Below the pieces are notes generated by a model. That model did no database searches and had not been told where the DNA came from. It worked only from the letters and a program-made list of their open reading frames with translations. From contig NC_074728.1 in NCBI RefSeq assembly GCF_947242115.1, forward strand, positions 1,550,001 to 1,614,000: a DNA stretch of 64,000 bases. Direction: 5' to 3'. A program made the position numbers and the translations under genes. Origin of the DNA: Biomphalaria glabrata. Taxonomy: Eukaryota; Mollusca; Gastropoda; Planorbidae. This document shows, one piece after another, positions 21,213-32,888 of this stretch. How positions within the stretch are numbered: position 1 is the stretch's first letter; each line of letters starts with the position of its first letter.

Positions 21213-22399
21213 TACAATTCTTTTTTCTTTGTTCCACAGTTTCAGATTAGGGAAGGCTGTTTAGATTTTTCTAAAGTCAGAGCATAAAAGAAATATCCAA
21301 TGACCAAAGTTCAACCCAAAGCCGTAGATCTCGACCAAAAAAAAACGAGTTCTACAAGTTCATCCTTGTCAGTTTCTTTGTTTAAATTCTTTCAATATCT
21401 ATGAACACATACATTCATGTTTGTATTTAAAAGAGTCAGATAAAACAATGTCCGACAATGACTACTTTATGTAGTTGAGATTAATGTAATTAAGGCTGAC
21501 GTTGTTCTTTTTTTTTTTTTTTTTTACACTGCCTCCATTTAACTCGCAACTTCGTGTAAAACTTGGAACACTCTAAACTTTGACCGTTATAATTTTCAAA
21601 TTTAAAAAAAGAAATTAAAATTTGACTAAAGAACTAGAAAATATTTATCTTGAACGGACCGTACCTCTTTAGGTATTTCCACATGTAGGCATTATTCATT
21701 GAAGAGTGAACTGCGCCGGGAGGGGGGGGGAGGTAATTTTTAAAAATATATAACATTCATTAGTCATTAATAGAAAAATATTCTATCTATAACTTGTATA
21801 AAAGAGTTATTGTCCTTTTTTAAAAAAGTATATGCTGAACGTTTTTCTTGATCCCGTGGGTAATTGAAGTTTCCTCATTAACAAGTCTAAATCTACCACC
21901 GGCGGAAAATAGTTTTATCTGCTCAAAATATGTAGGTCGCAGCTGTGACTGCGCCATAGCCACGTGAAATACTGTATTCCTTAATGATCTGTTATTAGTG
22001 ATGGGAACTGAACTAAATTTTAACAAGTTAAACTAAAACTAAGTTTCAACTAAAATTAAGTGGTTAAGCTAAAAGGTTATCACCGATTTCAAAAGATAAG
22101 CGAACCAAAAAAACAAACTTTAACGACTTTTCATAACTTTTTTTTTTTTGGTGTGGGGTTAGTTTTTTTTTATCTAGACTTAGCTAATCTATCCAACTGT
22201 AGACCTGCGGTTTGATCTATTTATTTGAACATTGTAGAAAAATGTATCCATAATAAAATCAGTAAGAAGTTAAGAAGATGTTTCTTACATAAACAGTTCT
22301 GCACAATAAAATTTGAAAAAAAAAAAGTTGTCTAAATAAATATAGGTGTTCGTATATTTGCCTTGAATTAGCCTAATACATACAGTGGAATACAGTCTA
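21213..22399. other. Intergenic AT-rich stretch
   Basis: Poly-T and poly-G runs (about 21510-21526, 21719-21730, 22140-22150). No coding exon, RNA gene or clear repeat family recognised. Confidence 0.4.
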
Positions 22400-23140
22400 T
22401 TTACTTTTTGGACAGGAAGGGTGGACTAATTGATGAATTTTCAAAGCGTTTAGATAATAATGAGAAAATAGATACTATCTTGTTAGATTTTTAAAGCTTA
22501 GAGACAAAGTTCACCACCATAGATTGCTTAACAAAATTAAAATATTTTGGCACTGATGGTCCATTGCATCGGTGGATTCAAGATTTTATAATAGGGAAAG
22601 AACAAACTGTAATAATAAATGACTCTAAATCAACACCAATAACAGTAAACTCAAGAGTACCTCAAGGAACAGTCTTAGGTCCACTACTATTTTTAATTGA
22701 CATAAATGATTTACCAAATTGCATTAGTTCAGGAACAAAAGTCAGATTATTTGCAGACGATTGCATAATATATAGAACAATAAAAACAAACACAAGACAC
22801 AGAAATTTTACAAAGAGAATTAGATGAATTACAGAAATGGGAATCACCCAAATAAATTTCACTTATCTTATTCATGGCAAACCAGTAACACAGACTTAAA
22901 ACGCAAAATACCTAGGTGATATAATAAATGAAAAACTGTCATGGAATCCACATATTGATGAAACTATAAACAAAAAACAACAACAAAAACAAATAAAGCT
23001 TTTGGATTTATTAAAAGAAATTGCTAAAATTCAAATAAGAACATAAAACTAAAATGTTAATTAACCTTGGTTAGGCCAATAATAGAATACACATCCTCTG
23101 TTTTGGACCCCTGAACTCAAGAAAACTTTAAGAAACTGAA
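22400..23140 (+). mobile_element. LINE reverse-transcriptase fragment (family L1x)
   Basis: Open stretches read [40 protein letters not shown] and GTKVRLFADDCIIY. This is the RT region around the catalytic FADD box (YADD/FADD in LINE RTs). Downstream, other frames read KYLGDIINEKLSWNPHIDET and LIKRNC-like segments. The copy is 5'-truncated and carries frame breaks and stops. The clade looks CR1/Jockey-like by the [10 protein letters not shown] and FADD motifs, but this is not certain. Confidence 0.85.
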
Positions 23141-23149
23141 ATAGACACA

Positions 23150-23350
23150 GGAATTTTTAATTTAGGGATTTTTAGGGCGCCCTCGAGTCCACCCAATGGG
23201 TAACTGACTCTATAAGTGGAAAGTAAAGGCGGTTGGTCGTAGTGTTGGCCACATGAAAAAGATAATCTTAATATTATCTACCCTTAGATCGCAAGGTCTG
23301 AAAGGGAGAATTTACCTTTAAAATATTGATTCGAACTCAGGACCCCAGGT
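23150..23350 (+). repeat. tRNA-derived SINE, family A (5'-truncated)
   Basis: Reads GGGATTTTTAGGGCGCCCTC, GAGTCCACCCAATGGGTAAC, AAGTAAAGGCGGTTGGTCGT, TGGCCACATGA and GATCGCAAGGTCTGAAAGGG, the family-A body without its tRNA head. Confidence 0.75.
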
Positions 23351-23599
23351 TCGAATACCAAGCCCACTCAACCACCCCCCAATAGTATACTGTACAAAAG
23401 GAATAAAGATATAAGTATCTTAATGTAAAGAGCTTATCTCATTTATTATTCCTGGATACAATAACAGCCAATTTCGTAGTTAGTATAATTATAATCTAAG
23501 CAATCTATTAAGTAAAAAAAAAAGAGTGCTATTTAAAACAATAATAATAAAACAAAATGTATATGACAACAGTTTTATGAAATTACAGTAGATCTTTTT

Positions 23600-23905
23600 A
23601 GTACTTGGTTTTTCCTGTTTAGGGTGGCCCAATTCTCATGGTACTTTCATTAAAAGTACTCAAAAAGATTCTCATCACTATTGGCCCTTTGGATTTGATT
23701 ACATTCACCAGTTCTTCACCACACATAATCTGACAACAGTAGGCCTATCTATCCAGTTCTCTCGAGCCATGATTAGAGTCTCTTCCATAGGCAGACCCGT
23801 CCATTCACATTCTCTCATGAATTTCTTAGCTAAACATGGTACACAAGCTTTGGAACATTACATCTACACTTTCCTTCGTCAGTATATACAGGAAAATGTG
23901 ATAGA
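23600..23905 (-). mobile_element. Possible old LINE remnant
   Basis: Minus-strand reading gives short LINE-tail-like pieces between stops. No motif is decisive; assignment is tentative. Confidence 0.25.
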
Positions 23906-24439
23906 CTGACGTCCATGTTCTTCAAACAAAATAAAAGGTCAAAGTTAAAGTTTAAATTAAATTAAACTGACAGACTGCAACCAAATATATAACATATATT
24001 CATAGTTATGTACTTCTCCTTAGGCAGCTTATAGCAGGATGAGAACATGGTGATGACAATTAAACTTAATATAACCTAGATCTATACCTCTCTGCTTACA
24101 GCACCCATTTAAAAAAGTCATTAACTGGAGTTTCTCACTATTCATGCTTATAAACAACTCGCGCCGTCCAGTTTGTCAACACCGGACTATAAAGTCATAT
24201 CAGTGGTCACTACCCCCAACACACACAAACACACACGCTTACACGCTAGTCAGCCTGTCACTAATACTGTAGTGTCCGTCTTCCTAAAACACAAGAATCT
24301 ATCAAGAATATATCATGCAATAATAAAATCAAATTATAAAAAAATATATATATCTAGATCCAAGTTATAATAAATCAATATCATATGTATTAATAATATC
24401 ACACAAATCAATCTTACATCTTTATATGCAATCTACAGT

Positions 24440-24545
24440 AGAATAAGAACAATTACATTAATCGTCCAGTAGAATTCTACAAGAACAATTACATTAATCG
24501 TCCAGTAGAATTCTACAGTAGAATAAGAACAATTACATTAATCGT
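24440..24545. repeat. Short tandem duplication around TAATCGTCCAGTAGAATTCT
   Basis: The segment AAGAACAATTACATTAATCG with CCAGTAGAATTCTAC occurs about three times. Non-coding. Confidence 0.8.
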
Positions 24546-24554
24546 CCACCCAAG

Positions 24555-24880
24555 GTCCTCTAGTCTGTCAGCTTGGTCTACATACAATGTTTTCAAGTCT
24601 AGTCAGCTTTAAGCATATGTCCTTAAGCTCAGTCAGCATTGTCCACAAATAATGCCTTCTAAACATGTCAGCTTCATCAACTCAAGAGTCAATACGATGT
24701 CCACTAGCCCAGTCAGTTTTGTCCACTCCAAACAGCTTTGTCCAGAAACAATGTTGCGTTACTATCAACTCCATACGATGTCCACTAGCCCGATCAGTCT
24801 TGTCTACAAACAATGTTATCCAGCCCAGTCCAAACAATGTCCTCTAGTCCATTCAGCTTTGTCTACTCAAAACAATGTCC
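24555..24880. repeat. Degenerate repeat of GTCAGCTTTGTCCAC / CAATGTCC phrases
   Basis: Phrases such as GTCCACTAGCCCAGTCAG, TTTGTCTACAAACAATG and TGTCCTCTAGTCCA recur about nine times at irregular spacing, reaching to the stop codon of the minus-strand protease gene. It is probably in that gene's 3' UTR. Confidence 0.6.
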
Positions 24881-24881
24881 T

Positions 24882-26706
24882 CTAGTCCAGTCCTGTGCTG
24901 CTGTAGTTGAGTTGAAGGTCTTGAAAAACGCCACAATGGACGTGCTGTCTGTAAAACCACTTTCCAGTGTTGTAGCCCAGAATGTTGACCGACGCCCCAC
25001 TGCTACCGTTACAGGTTCCAGTATCATAAGTATATTTGGTCAGCCTGTCCCGGACAAGAATCCTCTCTTTCCAGTGACCGATTGTTACCATCTTGGAACA
25101 GCCGTGGGGGTGAGATACGATGAAGGTCAACTTATATGTCTCCATTTCGCTCTCGTATCTGTCGCAAACAACAGTCCGACTTGCCAGGAAACGTTCCCAT
25201 ACGCTGCTCAATCTCTCCACCAATGTTTTATCGCACGTGTAGCATTTTAACCAGGTCAGGTCTTCGTTGACGTCTGCCCTCACAAAGTCAGTTCGGTCAA
25301 AGTTCACAGACGGGTTCTTATAATCATTAAAAAAGAACTTAAGATTAACGCTCTGTGTCTCCTCAGCATTAAATACCACATGAGTAGCAGTGTAGACATC
25401 CAGCTCCACCCACACAGTACTCGGAGTGCTCGAGGTCAAACACATGTTGCATTTACAGGTTTCTGGATAAGAGTCTTGGTCAGTGTGCTTGGTGACTCGT
25501 CTAACCATCGCGCTGCCAAATCTGAAGACTGAACTTCCCCGTGTTGCGAAAAATGGATAAGAGATGTCGGTTTCTGCCCAAAACTCTGGCCGATCGTAGC
25601 TGGTAGTGTTCACGCTGACCCTAGCAGTGAGGTCAGCTACAGAGTGCATGTATTCACAGATGTCATTGTCCTTAAAGTTTTCTGGTAAATGATCCACAGT
25701 GAGGTCATTGATCGGAATGAAGGCCTGGTGTCCAGGGTTTTTGGAGCAGTTATCAAAGCTAGATAGTAGCTCTCCTTCACCCCCCTCTGACACCACTTCT
25801 GTTTCATGAATACCTACAAACAAAAGAGAGACGTAGATTTCATGTGAGATGTATTGTCAATTGTGTCAATACAGAAGTTCTTAACTATGTATGGATCATC
25901 TCATACAAATGTCTGGGCATTAGCTATTGTCGAAGCGATGTCGCCCACACATCACCTCCCCCCCTCTCAACACAGATAATGTATCCAAAGGAATGGCAGA
26001 TGCCTATCAAGTTTGGTTGCTAGGTGCAGCAATGTATGCTGTAAACTGCCAAAGGGTTGCTGTTTCCTGATTTTTCTTTAGGATTGACTCCCGAGGCCTT
26101 TCCCCTCTTTGGGTATAGCTGCATGGTAGCAGAGATTTGAATTCAGAGTTTTCCTCCTCCTAGGTAGGTAGCCAGCCAAGGCTAAACATCCCCTTCTTAC
26201 TGGTTTAGGCGCCAATTACTCGCCTTTGCCTTTTCTTCTGTTAATTAAAACAGTTCCGCCGGACCCAATATCTGATCCACACGTGAAGGCCATGAATTGG
26301 ACTGTCAGAAGTTATTTGAGACACATGGCATTGGAAGCAGTTTATTGGTCGTGGGTTGCTTATTTCCATTACCGCTTCTGGCAATGACATGGTCTAATGT
26401 CACATGGGAAGATAAGTACTTGTACGCATTTTTCCTAGCATATGGAATAAGAAATGACTCTCTAATCTACACCAATTACTTACTAACGTAAGTGTTAGTT
26501 GAGCCACACTTTGTGACTTTACTAATATGACGAAAATACACCATCAAAATCTTTAGACAAAATAGTATCAACAACTAATTAATTCCAATACTTACCGTGA
26601 ATATGGCAATTAGCAGACATTATTAGCAAATTGTAAATTTCTGAGATTAATGAAGCCTCTTTCAAGAGAGCGCACACTAGATCAAAACCTCTATCACTTT
26701 CTGTAA
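24882..26706 (-). CDS. Death-fold-like segment fused to trypsin-like (PA-clan) serine protease, last two exons
   Basis: Minus-strand exons 26706-26596 and 25813-24882 (TAG stop at 24884-24882) join in phase. The short exon codes an amphipathic helical stretch, TESDRGFDLVCALLKEAS and LISEIYNLLIMSA, with the R-G-x-DLVxAL look of the last helices of a CARD/death-fold domain (inference). The large exon codes about 310 residues with a trypsin-like triad: His in VYTATHVVF, Asp in NEDLTWLKC, and Ser in TGTCNGSSGASV (GSSG, second Ser nucleophilic). Family marks FIVSHPHG and HVHCG sit around them. Residues CKCNMC precede the His. No signal peptide is seen; the N-terminal exon(s), needing one base of overhang, lie further right and were not found. 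It is probably a cytosolic protease activated by oligomerisation, by analogy with death-fold effectors. The repeats after the stop could be 3' UTR. Confidence 0.75.
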
Positions 26707-26914
26707 CTATATAGAGAAACAAAAGAAGGAATTGGAAAAACAAAATACAGAATTGAAACAAATTGGTTTTAACAATAATTTGTCTTTATTTATTCAATTC
26801 TGCAACTTTGTCTTTAGTTTCTATAAATACCATTCAATTCACATTGTTTAGTTTTAATCTCCTGCTACATTACTATTGATAATTTTTCTCACAGTGCCTC
26901 CCCCTGCTATAAGT

Positions 26915-27125
26915 GTTGCAGTATTGAGAAAGGAGAAACGTACTCCTTCTTCCCAAGTGCTATTACATCATGGAATGGGTTGCCTGAGTCAGCCAGGAAA
27001 ACCAATGACATGGCAGAATTTAAGTCATTGATCACCATGCATGGCTACACTGAGCTAGGTACACGCGTAGGACGTAATCATCTTCTTTTTTTGAAGTAAC
27101 ATCTAGGCCTATATTTTATGTTATT
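26915..27125 (+). mobile_element. LINE 3'-end fragment (family L1x)
   Basis: Clean copy of the family tail: TTCTTCCCAAGTGCTATTAC, ATGGAATGGGTTGCCTGAGT, AATGACATGGCAGAATTTAA, CACGCGTAGGACGTAATCAT and a final TTTTTTTGAAGTAACATCTA. The frame still reads [20 protein letters not shown] in part. Confidence 0.8.
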
Positions 27126-27329
27126 TGATTGGTTGAAAAAAAGAAACAACAACAGGAAATTCAGGAAAAATCTGTTGTGAAAATGGTAGTTAAGACAATG
27201 TTAATGATCAAATCAATTACATAATTTTCTTAATAATTTATTGATATCCATACAACCTTTGATACTTTGATATAATCTTTATATCAACATTTTTTTTTTT
27301 AAATTTTATAGCTATCTTTCAATTCTAAT

Positions 27330-27334
27330 CAAGA

Positions 27335-27366
<32 letters not shown>

Positions 27367-27407
27367 TAGGCAGGTAGTCAGGCAGGAAGACAGACAGACA
27401 GACAGAC

Positions 27408-27471
<64 letters not shown>

Positions 27472-27547
27472 CTATTTGATATTTTGTATTATCGGCACAA
27501 TTTAGGCAGGTAGTCAGGCAGGAAGGCAGGAAGACAGACAGACAGAC

Positions 27548-27595
<48 letters not shown>

Positions 27596-27600
27596 CTATT
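27330..27600. repeat. GAGA/GACA/GATA microsatellites with a duplicated cassette
   Basis: Two cassettes of GGCAGGTAGTCAGGCAGGAA, then (GACA)n and (GATA)n, each followed by TCTATTTGATATTTTGTATT and ATCGGCACAATTTAGGC. The whole cassette of about 130 bp is duplicated in tandem. Confidence 0.9.
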
Positions 27601-27655
27601 TGATATTTTGTATTATCGGCACAATTTAGGCTATGTCTTGCCCATATTGATATAA

Positions 27656-27700
27656 CACACACTGACACACACACACACAAGCACGCACACACACACACCC
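27656..27700. repeat. CA microsatellite
   Basis: ACACACTGACACACACACACA followed by a second CA run broken by AAGCACG. Confidence 0.8.
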
Positions 27701-28109
27701 CATAACGACGTATTTGTTCCAAGCCCAGTTTCTCTCATCAAGCGTTCTAGACGAAACAATGACCAGAAAGTTGGATTGCGTTGAATGATTTATTTAGAGG
27801 GAAACAAAAGGAGTTCTATTGCCAGTGTTTGTCATCGTGGCTCGTATCGTCTCTGTGTTGGTCAAATGTTAACGTCGTGTCGCAGTGTTTGTTATGGTAC
27901 AATTCTTTATAGATTTCGAAAAAAAAATTTTTCTGGAATGGCTTGTTGTATTAAAGAAAAAAGTGTATACGATTTAAATAAGCTAAAGAAGCATTCCTTT
28001 TAAAAACAAAAATACATAGATAAAAAGAAAATCTTTCAACAAAAAATGATACTTATTGTATCAAGTAGTTTTAAATATTAAAACGAATAGCATAAAAATA
28101 GTTGTTGTT

Positions 28110-28310
28110 TTTTTTTGTATAGACAATTCCTCCGCTATACAGCTGACCAATCTTCGCAAGAGCGACTATTTTGCTGACAATAACTAATGAATGAGATATT
28201 TTAATAATGGAATTATTTTACCACAGCCCCTATTATTCTTGTCCTCACCATCAAAAAAAAAATAATCCCGGTTTGGCTAATATATAAATCTTCTCAAACA
28301 TAATACAATG
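28110..28310. repeat. Dispersed repeat R3 copy
   Basis: TATACAGCTGACCAATCTTCG, CAAGAGCGA and TTTGGCTAATATATAAATCT parallel the copy at 12780-13030. The flanking 28345-28390 is an AT microsatellite. Confidence 0.5.
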
Positions 28311-28778
28311 CCAATGACATGTATGTCAACGCTTATCAGTTCTGCTTTCTATTTATATATATATATATATTATATATATATATATATATCTTATTTAATA
28401 AGTTTCAAACCCACCTAGTTAAAAAAAACGTTGAATGTATTTGTTACCTGTCCTTTACAACCAGCTACAGCTACAGCCAGCTCCAGTTACAATCAGCGAT
28501 CGCACTAAGCAACAAGAACTTTTAATTCTATCTTGCGCGATAAATAAACAAGTTCAAATTATTTATTTTGTACATTAAATTTTACACTTGACAAAATGAG
28601 GGTAAATCCGATGCAGGCTAGATTCTTTTCCGTATTTACAAATAAAATCCCCCTCCCCCTCAAAAAAAAAATTTGGATCAGGGATGCCTAACATAATACC
28701 CTCGATGTCATCTGGCATCTCGAAATTTCCATATACATTGCATAATGAAACTCTATAGATCGTGTCCAGGGGTTAGAC

Positions 28779-29035
28779 CAGGGCCAGCCTTAGATTATTG
28801 AAAGCCCAAGGCGAAGTGATTTCGGTGGCCCCAAATGAAATAGAAAAAATAAATAAACAGCGAAAAAAAATAAGATTACACGATATATTTAAAACCTAGT
28901 GCACTCCAACAATAACATTGGGCGTAAGTTTCACTATTTTTTCTTTAAAAAAATTGTTTGGAGTCTTATGCGAGGCCCCAACCAATTGGAGGCCACAGGC
29001 GGCTGCCAATTTGCTATTTCCCAATGCCGTCCCTG
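28779..29035. mobile_element. hAT-like MITE, CAGGGCC family
   Basis: Left end CAGGGCCAGCCTTAG, right end AATGCCGTCCCTG. Flanks share GTTAG-like bases, so the target duplication is aged. The interior shares CCCCAAATGAAATAGAA, TTTAAAACC and TAGTGCACTCCAACAATAAC with the copy beginning at 29847. Confidence 0.65.
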
Positions 29036-29509
29036 GTTAGGCGGGCCATGACAAGAAGTAGGAAATAAAATTGACCCCCGATTGACATAGAACGAGCACC
29101 ACTGACATAGATCTTTTCGGGTAAATCCATTTCTATATTCATTTCAATCCTGATTGGTCGATAAAGGTCGTGCTAGAAGGGTTAGGCTATTTAAAGATAG
29201 AGAAACTTAGAGAAAATAATTATGAATCTATCTATATTTTTTAAAAATCAATGTTACATAAAAAGAATTTTTAATAAATTGATTTTGATTACAATAGAAA
29301 AACATAAATAAAGTATTAAAATACAAAATATAATTATATTAGAAAAAACACTTGTAGCTGGCTATCTTCTTAATTAAAAGTTCATGATATTTACTGACAA
29401 AAGAAATAAATATTACTATTATTTCAGCTCTTTATAGCATGTAGTAAAATAAAATGCTTTGTAATTGTGTTTCTTGCTTAAACACTAGTGATGTAATTAG
29501 ATGAAATCC

Positions 29510-29778
29510 TGGTAAGTGGAAGAAGTTTTGGCTGTTTTGCGTCACCCAAAAAGACTCCTGGTGCTAGAGCTAGGTGACCTTCACCATCGTGATCATCTAG
29601 ATTTAGTCAGTGCTCTATTTAAGCTTGAAAACGCCCTAAACTCTTCATGTTGTCTGTTGTATTTATGTGTATGTTTCTGTTGTGTTGTCTTTATATGAGA
29701 AACGAGTCCTTGTAATCACAACAAATTTCCGTAAGGATCAATTAAGCAGTCTTAGTCTTAGTCTTAGTCTTAGACACA
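29510..29778 (+). mobile_element. LINE 3' end with CTTAGT-type tail
   Basis: Reads LLVLELGDLHHRDHLDLV in one frame, then a 3' UTR with GAAACGAGTCCTTGTAATCA, CAACAAATTTCC and a tail of four TCTTAG/TCTTAGT units. Short tandem tails are typical of several animal LINE clades. Confidence 0.65.
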
Positions 29779-29846
29779 TGACGCCCTTGTTATCAGATAT
29801 ATAAGTGCTAAGAATTTTTGGGGACCCTAGCTAAAGTTTGTGTTGC

Positions 29847-30090
29847 CAGGGCCGGCCTTAGATAATTGGAGGCCTTAGGCAAGGTAAATTTGGTTGCCCC
29901 AAATGAAATAGAAGAACAAAAAAAAAATAATTAAATTACAAAAAGAGCGAAAAAATTAAATGACGCAATTTATTTAAAACCCTAGTGTACTCCAACAATA
30001 ACGTTCAGCACAAGTTTCGCAATTTCTTCTATAAAAAAATTGTAGAGTCCTATGCGAGGCCCCCAACAAAACATCATTTCATCCTTTTAG
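29847..30090. mobile_element. hAT-like MITE, CAGGGCC family (decayed copy)
   Basis: Starts CAGGGCCGGCCTTAG and continues with CCCCAAATGAAATAGAAGAA and CTAGTGTACTCCAACAATAAC. The right terminal repeat is not clearly found; GGGCCTACA and AGGCCC phrases run on to about 30300. Confidence 0.55.
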
Positions 30091-30679
30091 GGCCTACAAA
30101 CATAGCGATTAAAAAGCAACATAAGGCCTATATTTCTTATAAAGATATAGAGCATGCATACAGTTATGTAAAATATGTTTTTAGCATGACGCTCATATAG
30201 CCCCTTAGATATGAGAATCCCTTAACAATTTATTGCGTGCCATAGTGGCATTCATGCGGCCCTTTAGGTCCATTTGAGTACCGGCCCACCGGGCATATGC
30301 CCAAATGCTCATATAGCCAGTCCGCCGCAGTTTTATCTTTTACAATGTTTTCTCGATCACATCAAATTTTTTTTTTAAAACAAAATAATAAAAACAGTTT
30401 TTTTTTTGTTACCGATCTGGAGCTTTACAGTTCTTACCCAGATCCTGTGCCCAGCTGGGTAAGAGTGGTATACGATCACTTATTTCACGTCACTAAATTC
30501 GCCAGTCAGGTTTAAATATAATGTAGAGTAATATATGGATACGTATTTGTGTTCAATAAGAAATCAATGAGTCTATAGAAGTGTCATCATGTGGTTAATA
30601 TAGTATGAACAATTATTTGCGTCTACATACGTAATAGGATATACACCCGTGTTGACAACTAACGAGGAAAGCATTCCTC

Positions 30680-30890
30680 TGTCAGTGGAGGGCTCTGACC
30701 TGCTTTAGAACATTCTTCCAGTCCAATTCTCTCTTGAGCTTTTCGTCTAAATGCCCAAACTTAAAGTTGTTGTAGATCTGCCTCTGCATCGCCAATCCAT
30801 CGTATTCGTGGTCTGCCTTAGGGTCGCCTACCTTTTGGGTTTTTCCAGGTATACAATTTTTGCTCCTCTGTTCTCCTGACATTTTTTTTT
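30680..30890 (-). mobile_element. LINE C-terminal fragment
   Basis: Minus strand reads GKTQKVGDPKADHEYDGLAM and LDWKNVLKQVRALH followed by a stop. This ...DWKxxxxQxxALH stop pattern is the C-terminal end of a common animal LINE group. Short and 5'-truncated. Confidence 0.55.
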
Positions 30891-31142
30891 AAGTCACTTG
30901 CCCAACCAAGTCTATTTTATTTCCGTGACTATAGGTGGGTCTTCAGATGTGAAAACCAGTAACGCCTGTGGCTTTTTGTGTCTCGAGAGACTTTGCTGGG
31001 ATAAAGCTCTGGGGGGAGGGGGGATTTTGCAAGTTCTGGGCTGCCTACAAGTCAACACTCGTCTCTCTTCTATACTGACTAGATCCAAAGGGATAATACG
31101 TGTATACATATGTACAAATATATTAGAAATATATACACACAT

Positions 31143-31385
31143 TCGGGGTGCTGTGGATGAGTGGTTAAGCGCTTGGCTTCCGAACCTGGGGGTCCTTGGT
31201 TCGAATCTAGGTGAAGACTGGAATTTTTAACCTCGGGATTCGGGCGCCCCTGAGTTCAACCAACTCTAATGTGTAGGCTTACATTTCTTTAGTTGGTGAA
31301 AATAAAAGCGGTTGGTCGTTGTGCTGGCCGAAGAAACATGATCTTAACCTCAACTGCCCTGTAGATCTCAAGTCTTTAATGGAAA
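31143..31385 (+). repeat. tRNA-derived SINE, family A (complete head)
   Basis: The best head in the window: TGTGGATGAGTGGTTAAGCG (box A) and GGTTCGAATCT (box B) around CTTGGCTTCCGAAC, then the body GTGAAGACTGGAATTTTTAA, AAAGCGGTTGGTCGTTGTGC and GATCTCAAGTCTTTAATGG. Similar to a class II (Ser/Leu-like) tRNA in its D-arm, but with no mature tRNA fold. Confidence 0.85.
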
Positions 31386-31393
31386 CTTTATAT

Positions 31394-31395
<2 letters not shown>

Positions 31396-31465
<70 letters not shown>

Positions 31466-31466
31466 T
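31396..31466. repeat. TA dinucleotide array
   Basis: An uninterrupted run of TA repeats of about 65-70 bp at the SINE's 3' end. Confidence 0.9.
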
Positions 31467-31499
31467 TTATATATTTATTATTGGGAACCTCTGATATTT

Positions 31500-32179
31500 C
31501 TATAGCTCGATTTACACTTTAAAGTTGTCAACGGGGATGAAGCAAAATACTTCAAGTGAATGGGTTCAGCGTGTGTGGATAGGAATAAAAAATGTATCTC
31601 AAAGTTCAAAATGAAATATTTATGGCGACGAAATCAGGACAGATGAGGAACAGAAGGAACGAATGAAAAAGGAAGAGAAAGATGACGCCATGGATATGAT
31701 CCTAGGTCTTTCAATCGTTCTTAACGTATCTTTCGTAAAATTATAACCATCATTTGGCCTTGGAAGTTAAAATAATCCTAAGGATTTACCCAGAACCCTC
31801 TCGCTTCTGATTTCTGGCTGCGAGAAGATGAAAAAGCTTTGATGTGATAGGCGTAGGTAGATGTTGACATCCCCTAGACTTGATTAAATAAAACACCAAC
31901 ATTGACTAAAAAAATCACATCCGGTTCTTCAATAAATCTGGAATCTTGAGTATGTTTACATATATAGTCCTATTGTTAGATTAATCAACAAAGTTGGTTA
32001 CGTTATCACCATGATAGAAACTCTCAAACCCTTAACATTATAATTTGTTCTGCCTTAAGTTTGATACTTTTCTTTATAATAGAAAGGAGAGAGGAAGGAG
32101 AAACATTATAAGATAAGATGAACAATCAAAATAACAACAAAAAAAAAACAACTTAAAAACAAAATCGTACACAGGGAAA
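31500..32179. other. Intergenic stretch, nothing firm recognised
   Basis: A short plus-strand open stretch near 31626-31745 (GDEIRTDEEQKERMKKEEKD then an aliphatic run) has no splice borders that I could support. The remainder is AT-rich with poly-A. Confidence 0.35.
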
Positions 32180-32398
32180 GCACTGCATTTTTTAAAATAA
32201 ATCAAACAAATTAATTAATTGTCCCTAATTAATCAATTGATTTGTTATTTTTTTTTTAAATTGATTCATTCTTTGTTAGAGACAATGTCTAGTTGGACGA
32301 AGTATCAACGTGATCAGAGAATGAGAAGTGGCAAAATAACGTGTACACAATTAGTACTAGACAAATAGACGGCGTGAGTTGATATAAGGTTTGTACAA
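32180..32398 (+). repeat. Dispersed repeat R1 copy
   Basis: CAAATTAATTAATTGTCCCTAA, GACGAAGTATCAACGTGATC, AATGAGAAGTGGCAAAATAA and GGCGTGAGTTGATATAAGG match the R1 order. Confidence 0.7.
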
Positions 32399-32888
32399 AC
32401 ATATGCATATTGTTATAACCATAAATTTATTTCGATACTTTTTCAGATTTCGAACCTATCAAATTATATCTTAATCTATATGTAGTATAAAAAAAAAATC
32501 GGCTAAAATACAAGAAACACAACTATTAACAATTTCATATGAAAACAAAAATTCAATTCCTTTAAAAAAAAAATCTTCAATAATTGCAAAATCGTGATTC
32601 TTAATAAAAGTAGCAATAAAAAAAAGATGAGAGACAGTCAAAATAAAAGATGATAACATCAAGGAAACGTCTTACGTTGATGAAGACGCTGAGGAATGCG
32701 ACAGAGAGTTTTAGAGGAAAATGGTCGGCGAATCACTTGTGATGCCCCAATGGTCCTACAGATTTGAAAACGTAAATGTGATGGTGAGGTTTCTAGCATA
32801 CAAGTTTTTTTTATTGCGTCTGGAAAACCAAACGAATAATTGAAAAGAAAACAATACATTGTTGTTGTTTATAGTTGTTTGTTTTTTT

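Noticed and set aside
24813-25250. 145-codon plus-strand open frame
   Set aside because: Antisense of the protease exon, which has a catalytic triad and correct splice borders on the minus strand.
26297-26491. 64-codon plus-strand open frame (SSLLVVGCLFPLPLLAMTWS)
   Set aside because: It lies in the intron of the minus-strand protease gene, with no convincing splice sites or family resemblance.
31143-31215. Possible functional tRNA gene
   Set aside because: Box A and box B are present but no acceptor stem or proper cloverleaf can be paired, and the same head recurs attached to a SINE body elsewhere.
31626-31745. Acidic/basic helical open stretch followed by an aliphatic run
   Set aside because: Only about 40 codons between stops, with no supported splice borders and no recognised family.
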